Positions 1 to 8,959 of a stretch of DNA of 9,930 nucleotides are shown here, one piece after another. The position numbers were made by a program, and so were the translations under genes. Every line of letters begins with the position of its first letter. Position 1 is the first letter of the stretch. The notes below the pieces were generated by a model that was not told the origin of the DNA, made no database searches, and saw nothing but the letters and a program-made list of their open reading frames with translations. The DNA is from an uncultured Porphyromonas sp. (GTDB lineage: Bacteria > Bacteroidota > Bacteroidia > Bacteroidales > Porphyromonadaceae), in contig CAMCJO010000048.1 of NCBI GenBank assembly GCA_945875135.1, positions 1 through 9,930 of the forward strand, written 5' to 3'.

Positions 1-566
1 TAGTGGCTGATGGTGTCGCGGATGATTTGTGCGACCTGCGAGACGCAGAGCTTGAGGTCGTCGTTGACCACGGTGTGGTCAAACTGCTCGGCAAAGTTGA
101 TCTCATACGAAGCACGACGCATGCGTTCCTCGACCAGCTCGGGACTCTCGGTGCCTCGTGACTCTAGCCGGCGACGCAGCTCCGCAAAGGTGGGTGGCAT
201 GAGGAAGATGCTGACCACCTTGTCTCTATAAGCCTCCTGGATGCGCATCGCCCCGACGGCATCGACGTCAAAGAGGATGTTGCGGCCCATGGCGGCTAGC
301 CGATCGACCTCGCTGCGGAGCGTGCCGTAGTACTTGCCGGGGTAGACCTCCACATACTCGACGAGGCGATCCTCGGCGATCAACTTCTTGAACTGCTCGG
401 GCGTGTAGAAGTAGTACTCCACACCATGCTGCTCATTGCCTCGCGGCGGACGGCTCGTGGCGGATATGCTGAAGGAGAGTCGCAGGCTCTCGTCTTGCAT
501 GAGCTGCTGGATGACGGTGCTTTTGCCAGAGCCTGAGGGGGCAGAGATAAGGATGAGATGTGACAT
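1..566 (-). CDS. gmk: Guanylate kinase (3' end at window edge)
   Basis: Guanylate kinase phosphorylates GMP to GDP with ATP in the cytoplasm, feeding GTP/dGTP synthesis. I translated this frame by hand: 188 residues with no stop. It opens MSHLILISAPSGSGKSTV, a P-loop ending at Lys15-Ser16. The GMP-binding stretch SATSRPPRGNE lies near residues 35-45, followed by GVEYYFY (48-54), YYGT (79-82) and DVDAVGAMRI (100-109). RRRLESRGTE (131-140) and the Arg-rich segment after it match the lid region. The last two bases visible are TA, so the next codon is either a stop or Tyr. Family members are about 185-205 residues, so a stop there is plausible and the gene may be complete but for one base. The start lies 20 bases after the yicC stop, with no Shine-Dalgarno sequence, and the two genes are probably cotranscribed. 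Identification is secure. Confidence 0.95.
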   Translation of the reverse strand, partial: MSHLILISAPSGSGKSTVIQQLMQDESLRLSFSISATSRPPRGNEQHGVEYYFYTPEQFKKLIAEDRLVEYVEVYPGKYYGTLRSEVDRLAAMGRNILFDVDAVGAMRIQEAYRDKVVSIFLMPPTFAELRRRLESRGTESPELVEERMRRASYEINFAEQFDHTVVNDDLKLCVSQVAQIIRDTISH

Positions 567-586
567 AGCTTTTGGCACTTAGAGGT

Positions 587-1480
587 TTATAGTACGTTGA
601 GGACTTGCTCCTTGATCTGCTCTAGCTCGTCTTTCATCTGGACGACGAGTTGCTGCATGGCGGCGTTGTTGCTCTTAGAGCCTAGGGTGTTGATCTCCCG
701 CCCCATCTCCTGAGCGATGAAGCCGAGCTTCTTGCCTCTAGAGGGATCGGGATCGCCAGTCTGGGCTAGCACCTCACGGAAGTAGCGGATATGGTTGGCA
801 AGTCGGTTCTTCTCCTCGCTGATGTCTAGCTTCTCGATGTAGTAGATGAGCTCCTGCTCTAGCCTTGCCTCATCGTACTGTATGGAGGTGAGCTGGGCTA
901 GTCGCTCCTCGAGCTTACTCCGAAGGTCGGTGATGCGACTCTGCTCGTAGGGATCGACCTCTGCGAGTAGGGCCTCGATGCGATCAAGCTTCTCCACAAA
1001 GATGCGCTCGAGCGATGCGCCCTCTTGCTCTCTAAAAGCGTTGAACTGATCAACTGCCTCCCCGATAGCTTGACTTAGCAGCTGCATATCTTCGTCGGTG
1101 AGGGGCGTCTCGCCTTGCTCTACGATGACGCCTGGGTAGCTGAGCAAGAGACGTGTCAGATCTTCGGGCTGCGGTATGCCTTCGTCCTCTATGGCACTAT
1201 GGATCTGATCGTAGTAAGCATGGAGGAGAGGCGCATTGATCTGTACCTGTGGGGAGGTGCCTAATGAATTGTCGGCCGTGCGAATAATCACGTCGACCTT
1301 GCCTCTGAAGAGTGCGGGGATCAAGATGCCACGAAGCTCTATCTCTCGGTCTCGTAGGATGGAGGGGAGTCGGAGCGAGAGGTCGAGCTGCTTGCTATTG
1401 ACGGAGCGGATCGAGACCTCGTAGGTGACACCCTCTAGGAGTAGCTGACTGCTACCATATCCTGTCATGGAATAAATCAT
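587..1480 (-). CDS. yicC: YicC/YloC family endoribonuclease
   Basis: This 297-residue protein belongs to the YicC/YloC family; E. coli YicC is described as an endoribonuclease taking part in sRNA and mRNA turnover. The family signature MTGYG is at residues 5-9 (MIYSMTGYGSS). RSVNSKQLDLSLRLP (26-40) is the conserved N-terminal block. The C-terminal DUF1732-type block is clear: KLGFIAQEMGREINTLGSKS near residues 251-270, then an acidic helical tail (MKDELEQIKEQVLNVL). Length is normal for the family (about 290). The ATG at 1480 is preferred because the signature must lie a few residues from the N-terminus. It is the first gene after the secA terminator and has a candidate promoter of its own; gmk follows after 20 bases. 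The family call is firm; the exact RNA target cannot be read from sequence. Confidence 0.93.
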   Translation of the reverse strand: MIYSMTGYGSSQLLLEGVTYEVSIRSVNSKQLDLSLRLPSILRDREIELRGILIPALFRGKVDVIIRTADNSLGTSPQVQINAPLLHAYYDQIHSAIEDEGIPQPEDLTRLLLSYPGVIVEQGETPLTDEDMQLLSQAIGEAVDQFNAFREQEGASLERIFVEKLDRIEALLAEVDPYEQSRITDLRSKLEERLAQLTSIQYDEARLEQELIYYIEKLDISEEKNRLANHIRYFREVLAQTGDPDPSRGKKLGFIAQEMGREINTLGSKSNNAAMQQLVVQMKDELEQIKEQVLNVL

Positions 1481-1507
1481 AGTCTTACGCTGTATGGTGG
1501 ATCAAAG

Positions 1508-1515
1508 CAAAGGTA
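1508..1515 (-). promoter_or_regulatory. Candidate -7 box for yicC-gmk
   Basis: On the minus strand this reads TACCTTTG, an exact match to the Bacteroidota -7 consensus TAnnTTTG. It sits 27 bases upstream of the yicC ATG and just beyond the secA terminator, where a promoter is needed. I do not see a convincing TTTG/TTG -33 element about 20 bases further upstream, so this is a good -7 match with a weak partner. The implied 5' leader is only about 20 bases. Confidence 0.45.
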
Positions 1516-1563
1516 GCGTCGTACACTACCCTACTGCGACCCAGTTGACTTTTGGGGAATAGC

Positions 1564-1598
1564 AAAAAGGGGCAAAGCTTTTTGCCAAAGCCTGCCCC
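1564..1598 (-). terminator. Intrinsic terminator of secA operon
   Basis: Reading the minus strand, 14 bases after the secA stop there is a hairpin at 1598-1569. The arms are GGGGCAGGCTTT and AAAGCTTTGCCCC, giving about 12 pairs with one bulged T and one G-T pair. The loop is GGCAA. A run of five T follows at once (1568-1564). This is a textbook rho-independent terminator and separates the secA operon from yicC-gmk. Confidence 0.85.
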
Positions 1599-1611
1599 TA
1601 TATGATGATGT

Positions 1612-4600
1612 CTAGGCGTTGCGCCCGTGACAATTCTTATACTTCTTACCGCTACCGCAAGGACATGGGTCGTTGCGACCGATCTTTTGCTCCTTGACGA
1701 TAGGCTGAGCCTTAGGCTGTGAAGCCTGTGTGGCGGCTTGTCCAGCTTGACGCTGCGCCTCCTGCTGGCTAGCGATCTCGTCCTTGGTCTCACGGTACTG
1801 GCTACGATCTGTGTGTCGCTCGGACTGTGCCTCACGGACGGAGAGACTAGAGCCGGTCTCATCGTCAGCGGGTAGCGGTATGCGACCACGCGTGAGGATC
1901 GTAGCGGTCTTGCGGTTGAGCCCGTCAAGCATAGCGCTAAAGAGGTCGTAAGACTCTAGCTTGTAGATGAGGAGTGGGTCCTTGTTCTCATAGCTAGCGT
2001 TTTGCACGGAGTTGCGCAGCTCGTCCATCTCACGGAGGTGCTCCTTCCAGGCATCATCGAGGGTGTAGAGCATGATCGTCTTGTGAAACTCCTTGACGAT
2101 GCTCTTGCCCTCGGTGCGATCTGCCTCGGCGAGGTCGCAAGGGATGTTGTACACCTTATTACCATCCGTGATCGGTATGATGATACGCTTGAACTTGTCG
2201 CCCTGCGTCTCGTAGAGGTTGTGCAGGATCGGATAAGCGACTGTAGCAATCTTCTCACCCTTGTGGTTGAGTGCCTGATAGACCGTCTCAAAGGTCTTGT
2301 CGACCACCTCATTCGTATGGCTCGACTTGAAGGCTTCAGGAGTCAGCTCAGTCTCTACGGCTAGCACCGAGAGGAGTTCGTTGCGGAAGCCCTCGTAGTC
2401 GTCCGCCTCCTTATTCTTATTGACAATTGCCTCGGTCACGTCGTAGAGCATGTTGAGGACATCCATGCCGATGCGCTCGCCCATCAAAGCGTGGCGACGC
2501 TTCTCGTAGATACCCTTACGCTGTGAGTTCATCACATCATCGTACTCTAGGAGGCGCTTACGGATACCGAAGTTGTTCTCCTCGACCTTCTTTTGCGCAC
2601 GCTCTACAGAGTTGCTGAGCATCTTATTCTCAAGAGCTTCACCCTCGCCAAAGCCCATACGATCCATCAGCGAAGCAATACGATCACTCGCAAAGAGTCG
2701 CATCAAGTGATCCTCTAGCGAGATGAAGAAGACAGAGCTACCCGGGTCTCCCTGACGACCAGCACGACCACGCAACTGCCTATCCACACGGCGCGACTCA
2801 TGTCGCTCCGTACCGATGATGGCTAGTCCACCAGCCTCACGCACCTCTGGGGAGAGCTTGATATCGGTACCACGACCAGCCATATTGGTTGCGATGGTTA
2901 CTGTGCCAGCTTGGCCAGCCTGAGCAACGATGTCGGCCTCCTTCTGGTGTAGCTTAGCATTGAGCACCTGGTGGGGGATCTTGCGCAACGAAAGCATACG
3001 ACTGAGCAGCTCACTGATGTCGACAGAGGTAGTACCTACTAGCACTGGACGACCAGCTGCTATAAGTCGCTCGATCTCCTCGATAACTGCGTTGTACTTC
3101 TCGCGAGCCGTCTTGTAGATACGGTCATTCTGATCATCACGGATCACGGGACGGTTGGTCGGGATGACCACCACGTCGAGCTTGTAGATGTCCCAAAACT
3201 CTCCCGCCTCGGTCTCAGCCGTACCGGTCATACCCGCCAATTTGTGGTACATACGGAAGTAGTTTTGCAGCGTAATGGTCGCAAAGGTCTGCGTAGCCGC
3301 CTCGACCTTGACGCGCTCTTTAGCCTCGATAGCTTGGTGCAGACCATCGGAGTAGCGACGACCATCCATAAGACGACCGGTCTGCTCGTCGACAATCATC
3401 ACCTTATTGTCCATCACCACATACTGGTCATCACGCTCGAAGAGGGCGTAAGCCTTAAAGAGCTGATTGACCGTGTGGACACGCTCGCTCTTGATCGCAT
3501 AGTTGGTGATGAGCTCGTCCTTCTTAGCAGCATACTCAGAGGGAGCGAGGTGCTCGCCCTCCAACTCTGCTAGCTGAGAGGCAATGTCTGGCAGGACAAA
3601 GAAAGAGGCATCCTCTGCACCCTTCGAAAGCATCTCGATACCCTTATCTGTGAGGGTGATGCTATTCATCTTCTCGTCGATGACGAAGTAGAGCGGATCG
3701 GTGACAATGTGCATCTGGCGCATGTTCTCCGCCATATAGATCTCCTCGGTCTTGAGCATAGAGGCTTTGATGCCTGGCTCACTGAGGTACTTGATGAGAG
3801 GCTTGTACTTAGGTAGTCCCTTGAAGACACGGAAGAGCAGTAGGAAGCCCTCGTCTACCTCTTTCTTGTCCTCACTACCGATCTTCTTCTTCGCCTCTAC
3901 GAGTAGCTTAGAGACTAAATCTTTCTGAGCGTTGACCACCTTCTCGACATTGGGCAGATACTCCTCAAAGAGCTGATCCTCCCCCTGAGGCGTAGGACCA
4001 GATATGATCAGAGGCGTACGAGCATCGTCGATAAGGACCGAGTCCACCTCATCCACAATGGCGTAGTTGTGCGGACGCTGCACGAGGTCTGAGGGCGCTG
4101 TCGCCATATTGTCTCTCAGGTAGTCAAAGCCGAACTCGTTGTTCGTACCGAAGGTAATGTCTGCATTGTAAGCCTTGCGGCGCCCCTCGCTATTGGGCTT
4201 GTGCTTGTCGATACAGTCGACGCTCAGCCCGTGGAACATATAGATCGGTCCCATCCACTCGGAGTCACGCTTAGCCAGATAGTCATTTACCGTGACCACA
4301 TGGACACCATTGCCTGGTAGCGCATTGAGGAAGACAGGCAGGGTAGCTACGAGCGTTTTACCCTCACCCGTTGCCATCTCGGCTATCTTACCCTTGTGCA
4401 GTACGACACCACCGATGAGCTGTACATCGTAGTGTACCATATCCCAAGTGATCTCGTTGCCTCCTGCTACCCAGTGGTTGTGGTAGATCGCCTTGTCGCC
4501 ATCGATCTCCACGAAGTCGTGATCTATCGACAGATCTCTATCCATCTGCGTGGCAGTGACGACGATCGTCTCATTATTGGCAAAGCGTCGTGCAGTCTCC

Positions 4601-4944
4601 TTGACAATAGCAAAGGCCGTGGGGAGGATCTCGTCAAGCTTGACCTCGATCTTCTCTAAGACGTCCTTCTCTATCTTATCAATTTTAGACCAAGCCTCCT
4701 CGCGAGCGTCTATGTCGAGATCTTCGATGCCCTCTTTGAGCTTAGCAATCTCGGCACGCTCCGAGGCGACGTACTCGTTGATCTCGTTGCGTAGCTGCTG
4801 TGTGCGATCTCTCAGAGCATCATCGCTGAGAGCCTGTATGGAGGGTTCGACCTCCTTGATCTTCTTAATGTAGGGTGTTATCTCCTTGAGGTCTCGCTGA
4901 GACTTACTACCAAAGAGCTTTGTGATGATATTACTGAGAGCCAT
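1612..4944 (-). CDS. secA: Preprotein translocase ATPase SecA
   Basis: SecA is the motor ATPase that drives unfolded preproteins through the SecYEG channel. The 1110-residue product has every landmark: Walker A ATGEGKT at 191-197, Walker B/DEAD-type VDEVD at 297-301, [10 protein letters not shown] (686-695) and [13 protein letters not shown] (723-735) of the second helicase lobe, and the helical wing/scaffold region after about 750. The C-terminal zinc tail [16 protein letters not shown] has Cys1094, Cys1096, Cys1105 and His1106, the form that binds zinc and, in other bacteria, SecB. It is about 200 residues longer than E. coli SecA. Extra material near residues 55-105 and 320-410 is usual for Bacteroidota SecA, not a fusion. 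A low-complexity Gln/Ala linker lies near 1058-1085. The ATG at 4944 gives the expected N-terminus and sits 11 bases after the preceding gene's stop, so secA is the last gene of an operon closed by the terminator at 1564-1598. Confidence 0.99.
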   Translation of the reverse strand: MALSNIITKLFGSKSQRDLKEITPYIKKIKEVEPSIQALSDDALRDRTQQLRNEINEYVASERAEIAKLKEGIEDLDIDAREEAWSKIDKIEKDVLEKIEVKLDEILPTAFAIVKETARRFANNETIVVTATQMDRDLSIDHDFVEIDGDKAIYHNHWVAGGNEITWDMVHYDVQLIGGVVLHKGKIAEMATGEGKTLVATLPVFLNALPGNGVHVVTVNDYLAKRDSEWMGPIYMFHGLSVDCIDKHKPNSEGRRKAYNADITFGTNNEFGFDYLRDNMATAPSDLVQRPHNYAIVDEVDSVLIDDARTPLIISGPTPQGEDQLFEEYLPNVEKVVNAQKDLVSKLLVEAKKKIGSEDKKEVDEGFLLLFRVFKGLPKYKPLIKYLSEPGIKASMLKTEEIYMAENMRQMHIVTDPLYFVIDEKMNSITLTDKGIEMLSKGAEDASFFVLPDIASQLAELEGEHLAPSEYAAKKDELITNYAIKSERVHTVNQLFKAYALFERDDQYVVMDNKVMIVDEQTGRLMDGRRYSDGLHQAIEAKERVKVEAATQTFATITLQNYFRMYHKLAGMTGTAETEAGEFWDIYKLDVVVIPTNRPVIRDDQNDRIYKTAREKYNAVIEEIERLIAAGRPVLVGTTSVDISELLSRMLSLRKIPHQVLNAKLHQKEADIVAQAGQAGTVTIATNMAGRGTDIKLSPEVREAGGLAIIGTERHESRRVDRQLRGRAGRQGDPGSSVFFISLEDHLMRLFASDRIASLMDRMGFGEGEALENKMLSNSVERAQKKVEENNFGIRKRLLEYDDVMNSQRKGIYEKRRHALMGERIGMDVLNMLYDVTEAIVNKNKEADDYEGFRNELLSVLAVETELTPEAFKSSHTNEVVDKTFETVYQALNHKGEKIATVAYPILHNLYETQGDKFKRIIIPITDGNKVYNIPCDLAEADRTEGKSIVKEFHKTIMLYTLDDAWKEHLREMDELRNSVQNASYENKDPLLIYKLESYDLFSAMLDGLNRKTATILTRGRIPLPADDETGSSLSVREAQSERHTDRSQYRETKDEIASQQEAQRQAGQAATQASQPKAQPIVKEQKIGRNDPCPCGSGKKYKNCHGRNA

Positions 4945-4955
4945 AAAGTGGTTGA

Positions 4956-6515
4956 TTATTTCTGATTGAATAGGGTAAAGAGTGGCGTGCCGTCAGCACT
5001 CATCGGCTGAGGGACACAGAGTAGGTATGCGAGCGAAGGGGCGACCGCGTCGTACGATATAGGCTCCGTAAGCCTCTGCGAAGCTACGCCAGGAGCCATC
5101 AGGATAAAAGGAGCCGTGACACGTCGCTGTCTCTGCTGCTCAACGCCCGGCTTCTCTCCCGCGACCTCTGCAAAAGGTGCCAGAGCAAGTAGCACATCAC
5201 CCGCATAGCTACGATAACTATGCGAGTACAGAGGCTTAGCCCAGGCAGGCCGTGATAGCCCCCTCTGTAGTTGATATGCGGGGATTGCCCCGATGACACC
5301 TTCCATCTCGGATACAAAAGTAGCAAGATTATTGCTCATATCCTGCATATCTACCTTCTTATCTGCTATCTCCTTCTTATTTAGGTGGAGCGTCTGGTGG
5401 CTGTAGGCCATGACCCAGTCGTTGCGCCCATAGATGGCTGAGAGGTAGAGATTAGCTAGTGCGATACACTTGGCAGGGTCGAAGGTGACGACCGAGCGAC
5501 GAGAAGGAGCCTTCGGCTGAGCTAAGTTCGCAACAGGAACTCCAACGATATTGAGCGCATAGTGGTCTGCCCCATACAACTCTTGTAGCAGCGCAGTGAT
5601 CTGATGTACCTGCTCATTGAGCCGAGCGTAGGCATCTTGCTGCTCTGGCGAATAGTCTGCATAGGCTACCCCACGAGCACCCACCTCCAGATCTAAGACC
5701 ATAACGATGAGCGTAGGCGACGTGCGACGCGCTTTGTGAGCGTAGCGTATGAACTCCTTAGATAGGTCTGTGATCGCATCATTGGCAAAGGGAGAGGTCA
5801 AGAGGTCGCTCATGCGCCAAGCACCTTCGAAGGTATGCGCAAAGCTACCCTCCTTCGCGCCTTTCGTGAGAGGCTTCCAGACGGTCGGTGTCGTGCGTCC
5901 GCCCAGCGTTCGCTGCTCATTGTTTGCTTTAAGAGCTAAGGCGGGCAGACCGCCGTAGAAGTTGGTCGTAGCCCACCAGCCGCTATGCTTATCGATCCAT
6001 ATAGCACCCTCGGCATCGTGTCCCGCCACAGCAATGGCGTCGTTGGCACGGCTCGCTATGGCATAGACAATTGCATCGCCCTGCGAAGAGCCTCTGAGTA
6101 CGTCTGTGAGCAGTTCGCTACGCAAGGCACCTGCGGGAGCTAGCTGCTCCGTGCTGTTGATACCCCGATAGTCTCTATTAGCAAAGGTAGACTCCGACCG
6201 TTGCGTCACCGCATCGTACCGCTCAGCTTGGTACACGCCATGTATCTCCGGCATAGCACCAGCCGAGAGCGAAGCCAGTCGCGCCACCTCGTCTAGCAAC
6301 GGGTATGGATAGCGAATGTCGGGTGCTACCGTCCCTTGCTTCATCACTCCGTTCAGTCCATTGCCACCCCACCCTGCTCGATAACTATCCAGCAGGTCGG
6401 TGCGTAGTCCCTTGACATAGATCTGCACCAATATGTCAGGTCTCGTGCGCTGTGCCGATAGTGCCAGCGGTAGCAGACAGCTTAATGTGAGGAGGAGATA
6501 GCGAATAGGTCTCAT
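4956..6515 (-). CDS. Exported PafA-like alkaline phosphatase-fold protein, probably inactive
   Basis: The 519-residue product starts with a Sec signal peptide (basic MRPIR, hydrophobic 6-20, likely cut after SA at 20-21, leaving Gln22). The rest resembles PafA-type alkaline phosphatase/phosphodiesterases of Bacteroidota: [17 protein letters not shown] (26-42), [14 protein letters not shown] (88-101), [12 protein letters not shown] (164-175), [16 protein letters not shown] (288-303) and a C-terminal [10 protein letters not shown] block (468-477). Against PafA motifs as I remember them, the expected metal ligands and nucleophile look replaced: VDQ is VKG (Lys35), the TAPGHAS Thr falls at Glu76, the Asp and His of TDYVGH fall at Leu276 and Ala280, the ADHG pair falls at Val326-Pro327, and the last His at Thr467. 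I infer a pseudoenzyme. Its ATG overlaps the upstream stop as ATGA (6512-6515), implying translational coupling to the Lnb-like gene, and secA follows 11 bases downstream. The fold is fairly secure; the role is unknown. Confidence 0.75.
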   Translation of the reverse strand: MRPIRYLLLTLSCLLPLALSAQRTRPDILVQIYVKGLRTDLLDSYRAGWGGNGLNGVMKQGTVAPDIRYPYPLLDEVARLASLSAGAMPEIHGVYQAERYDAVTQRSESTFANRDYRGINSTEQLAPAGALRSELLTDVLRGSSQGDAIVYAIASRANDAIAVAGHDAEGAIWIDKHSGWWATTNFYGGLPALALKANNEQRTLGGRTTPTVWKPLTKGAKEGSFAHTFEGAWRMSDLLTSPFANDAITDLSKEFIRYAHKARRTSPTLIVMVLDLEVGARGVAYADYSPEQQDAYARLNEQVHQITALLQELYGADHYALNIVGVPVANLAQPKAPSRRSVVTFDPAKCIALANLYLSAIYGRNDWVMAYSHQTLHLNKKEIADKKVDMQDMSNNLATFVSEMEGVIGAIPAYQLQRGLSRPAWAKPLYSHSYRSYAGDVLLALAPFAEVAGEKPGVEQQRQRRVTAPFILMAPGVASQRLTEPISYDAVAPSLAYLLCVPQPMSADGTPLFTLFNQK

Positions 6516-7756
6516 CTGCGCTGTGTGAGTCGTTTGGAATAGGTTAGATAGGCTACCGAGAGGAGTGCCGAGTTGAGGGCGAGCAAGATGATGGGCAGCG
6601 AACTGGTCTGCACGGCACAGGCGACCAAGATTAGGAAGACCGCCACTGCCAGAGCATTTGCCGAGTGGAAGTACCGTGCGATGCGCTGAGCTTTGCCTCC
6701 CCTACCCAAAGCAAACCAAGCCAAGAGGAGGAGTGGATGGAAGACCAGCAAGTTGTAGTTAGGATCGGTGCAGGGATGTATCGAGACGAAGGTTAGAAAG
6801 CTCAAGATGCAGCCAGCACAAGCGTAGCCCGTCATCCAGAGCAATGTCCAGTAGCGGCTACGACGTAAGTAGCACAGCACGCCCGAGACGACCAGTAGGA
6901 GCGACATCCATAGGACAGGCTCCAGCCACCAGTGAGCTACAGGCTGTGGAGCTGGTGTCGGGGTATCATAGACGATCCGATTGCTCACGAGTGGCTTCGC
7001 TCCTGTCGGAGAGACCAGTGTAGCTTGCTGCAAGAGACGATCCATCTCCATCGGTAGGAAGAGCCGATCCACGACCGTCATAGTCGTGTCGGCAGGGGCT
7101 CCCAGGGCTAGCTGCGTACCGAGACGGTACCACGGATGATAGTCCGCATAGGCATCGATGAGACTGCGTAGCGACTCTTCTCTCGCCACTTGAGGCAGCT
7201 CTATGCGCCACCCCTTAGGGAGCGTTTGCTTGACAATAGAGTATGGCCGTGTAGCACAGTTGTCAAAGGCGAAGTTGTAGAGGTAGTATTTGTTTTCCTC
7301 CTTGATGTTCCATGCTAGGTAACTGCGTATCGCCTCTTCCTGCTCGGGAGAGAGGTCTAGCTCCAGCTCATAGATGTTTTGCCCATAAGCATGGTAGCGA
7401 TAGAGGAAGTAGTCCCACGGCTCCTGCTGGACAAAGTAACCATCCGTCTCGCCCTTGATAAACTTCGTGTAGAAGCCTGGCTGGTCAAAGTCAAAGACCC
7501 CGTAGTTGTACACATAGTCGTCCTCCAGATCCTCTAAGCTACGCACGCGCATCGCTGCGTGTCCATAGATCGTGTAGGCATCTGCCTGCGAGGGGGTGCA
7601 GAGTAGTATACTGATACGATGATACCCATCGGCAGTCGCACCAATCAGCGAGTCTGTACTGAGCGGCTCCTGCGCCGAGGCTGTGCTGCTCAGAGCGATA
7701 CAGAGCGATGCTATAAGTAGTGTGAGTCTAGCCCACAGAGTGTTCATTCGTACCAT
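6512..7756 (-). CDS. lnb: Lnb-like lipoprotein N-acyltransferase (DUF4105 family)
   Basis: The 414-residue product has an N-terminal signal or anchor helix (8-28, ending ASAQ), an extracytoplasmic domain (about 30-272) and roughly five membrane helices (276-297, 302-324, 334-350, 368-383, 387-406). The domain matches the family formerly called DUF4105, now the Lnb N-terminal periplasmic domain. Lnb is reported to add the N-terminal acyl chain to lipoproteins in Bacteroides, which lack Lnt. Likely catalytic residues are His66 in YGHAAMRV and Cys167 in FDNCATRP, both in strongly conserved-looking motifs; that assignment is inferred. The loop HPCTDPNYNLLVFHPL (327-342) between helices is also typical. 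ATG at 7756 is taken as the start, but Met4 at 7747 would serve equally. The stop overlaps the next gene's start (ATGA). It lies 48 bases after dnaJ, behind a strong hairpin, so it may begin its own operon with secA. Family call is good; activity is by homology. Confidence 0.82.
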   Translation of the reverse strand: MVRMNTLWARLTLLIASLCIALSSTASAQEPLSTDSLIGATADGYHRISILLCTPSQADAYTIYGHAAMRVRSLEDLEDDYVYNYGVFDFDQPGFYTKFIKGETDGYFVQQEPWDYFLYRYHAYGQNIYELELDLSPEQEEAIRSYLAWNIKEENKYYLYNFAFDNCATRPYSIVKQTLPKGWRIELPQVAREESLRSLIDAYADYHPWYRLGTQLALGAPADTTMTVVDRLFLPMEMDRLLQQATLVSPTGAKPLVSNRIVYDTPTPAPQPVAHWWLEPVLWMSLLLVVSGVLCYLRRSRYWTLLWMTGYACAGCILSFLTFVSIHPCTDPNYNLLVFHPLLLLAWFALGRGGKAQRIARYFHSANALAVAVFLILVACAVQTSSLPIILLALNSALLSVAYLTYSKRLTQRR

Positions 7757-7778
7757 ACGATTAGCGGTCTTTGTTACC

Positions 7779-7786
7779 CATATATA
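7779..7786 (-). promoter_or_regulatory. Weak possible -7 box for the lnb operon
   Basis: The minus strand reads TATATATG, five of the six fixed bases of TAnnTTTG, 22 bases upstream of the lnb ATG in the only AT-rich stretch between dnaJ and lnb. A TTG lies 23 bases further upstream, slightly too far for the usual -33 spacing. Position is sensible but the match is poor; readthrough from grpE-dnaJ is an alternative. Confidence 0.2.
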
Positions 7787-7790
7787 TAAG

Positions 7791-7826
7791 GTATAGGAGA
7801 TGCCTTACTCAAGCATCTCCCTATAC
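7791..7826 (-). terminator. Strong hairpin spanning the dnaJ stop codon
   Basis: On the minus strand, GTATAGGGAGATGC (7826-7813) pairs with GCATCTCCTATAC (7803-7791): 13 pairs with one bulged G and a 9-base loop that holds the dnaJ TAA (7807-7805). Downstream is CTTATATATATGGG, AT-rich but without a true T run. It may be a partial terminator, an mRNA-stabilising 3' end, or an attenuator before lnb. The inverted repeat is plain to see; its function is inferred. Confidence 0.5.
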
Positions 7827-8959
7827 TTCTTGTCTATAGCCTGACGATCGGCTTCCGTCGGATTAAAGTGCTCCGACTGTGCCAATTGGTCGATCAGTTT
7901 TTCATCCTCTGCAGAGGTCTGCTGAGGGATGAAGACATTCACATTGACCATCAGGTCGCCACGTCCATAACCCTGTACCGAGGGGAGACCCTTGCCACGC
8001 ATACGGAGCACCTTGCCGGGCTGCGTACCAGGTTCTATCTTGAGACGTGCACTACCATCGATCGTTGGCACTGTCACCTGTCCACCACGTATCGCCGTGT
8101 GAATAGGTATGAGTAGGTTGTAGATCAGGTCATTGCCATTGCGTATGAAGTCCTTGTGCTGCTCCTCTTGGATCACTACGAGCAGATCACCAGGTATACC
8201 ATCTTGGGGAGCTGCATTACCCTTGCCCTGCAGCGTCAGCTGCATACCGCCCACGACACCTGCTGGAATGTGGAAGGAGATAACCTCCTCACCTTTCGTC
8301 ACCCCCTTGCCGTGACACTTAGCGCAAGGCTTCGTGACCACCTCGCCAGCACCTCCACATGTGGGGCAAGTGGTCTGCGTGCGCATCTGACCAAAGATTG
8401 AGTTCCTCACGTCATAGACGACACCAGCACCACCACAAGTCGAGCAGCTACGCTTGCCATCACTCTCTGTAGTGCCCTGACCATGACAGCCATCACACTG
8501 TATCAACTTCTTGACACGTAGCTTCTTGTCTACCCCGCTATTGATTTCCTCGAGCGTGAGACGCACCGTAACGCGCAGGTCGCTACCCATAGGACGTTGC
8601 ACCCTACCGGAGCCAGCACCGCCGCCTCCGAAGTAATCGCCAAAGCCACCTCCGAAGATGTCGCCAAAACGGGAGAATATATCATCTACCGTAAAGCCGC
8701 CACCGCTGAAGCCTCCGAAGCCACCAGCTCCGTCTACCCCACTATGTCCAAACTGGTCATAGCGACTCTTCTTGTCGGGATCACTCAGCACATCATAAGC
8801 CTCCGCAACCTCCTTAAAGTGCTCCTCCGCCTCCTTGTCTCCAGGATTGCGGTCAGGGTGATACTTTAAGGCTTGCTTGCGGTAAGCCTTCTTTATTTCA
8901 TCTGCCGAAGCGTCTCGTGAGACGCCCAGCAGCTCATAGTAGTCTTTCTTCGTTGCCAT
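7805..8959 (-). CDS. dnaJ: Molecular chaperone DnaJ
   Basis: Full-length type I DnaJ of 384 residues, the J-protein that loads clients on DnaK and stimulates its ATPase in the cytoplasm. The J domain fills residues 5-70, with HPD at 34-36. A Gly/Phe-rich linker runs from about 71 to 118. The zinc region has four CxxCxGxG repeats: CDGCHGQG (155-162), CSTCGGAG (172-179), CPTCGGAG (198-205) and CAKCHGKG (212-219). All eight cysteines are present. The C-terminal substrate-binding domains follow, including GDLLVVI (257-263) and GRGDLMVNV (332-340). The ATG at 8959 gives the standard [13 protein letters not shown] start. It follows grpE after 35 bases, and the pair are surely cotranscribed; dnaK is not in the window. 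No Shine-Dalgarno is visible, as usual in this phylum. A hairpin covers the stop codon. Confidence 0.99.
   Translation of the reverse strand: MATKKDYYELLGVSRDASADEIKKAYRKQALKYHPDRNPGDKEAEEHFKEVAEAYDVLSDPDKKSRYDQFGHSGVDGAGGFGGFSGGGFTVDDIFSRFGDIFGGGFGDYFGGGGAGSGRVQRPMGSDLRVTVRLTLEEINSGVDKKLRVKKLIQCDGCHGQGTTESDGKRSCSTCGGAGVVYDVRNSIFGQMRTQTTCPTCGGAGEVVTKPCAKCHGKGVTKGEEVISFHIPAGVVGGMQLTLQGKGNAAPQDGIPGDLLVVIQEEQHKDFIRNGNDLIYNLLIPIHTAIRGGQVTVPTIDGSARLKIEPGTQPGKVLRMRGKGLPSVQGYGRGDLMVNVNVFIPQQTSAEDEKLIDQLAQSEHFNPTEADRQAIDKKYREMLE

Noticed and set aside
1485..1928. 147-residue minus-strand frame overlapping the secA 3' end
   Set aside because: It lies out of frame over the SecA C-terminus and terminator, is rich in Arg and Ser as shadow frames are here, and matches no family I know.
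4396..4873. Plus-strand frames of 87 and 107 codons opposite secA
   Set aside because: Both are antisense to the conserved N-terminal half of SecA and have no start context or recognisable domain.
1612..4944. SecA fusion or inserted domain because of the extra 200 residues
   Set aside because: Extra segments of this kind are usual in Bacteroidota SecA, and all motor motifs occur in the right order.
4956..6515. Lipoprotein signal (Cys13 in TLSC)
   Set aside because: Cys13 lies too early, in the hydrophobic core, and the -3 residue is Thr; the SA-Q cut near residue 21 is a better signal peptidase I site.
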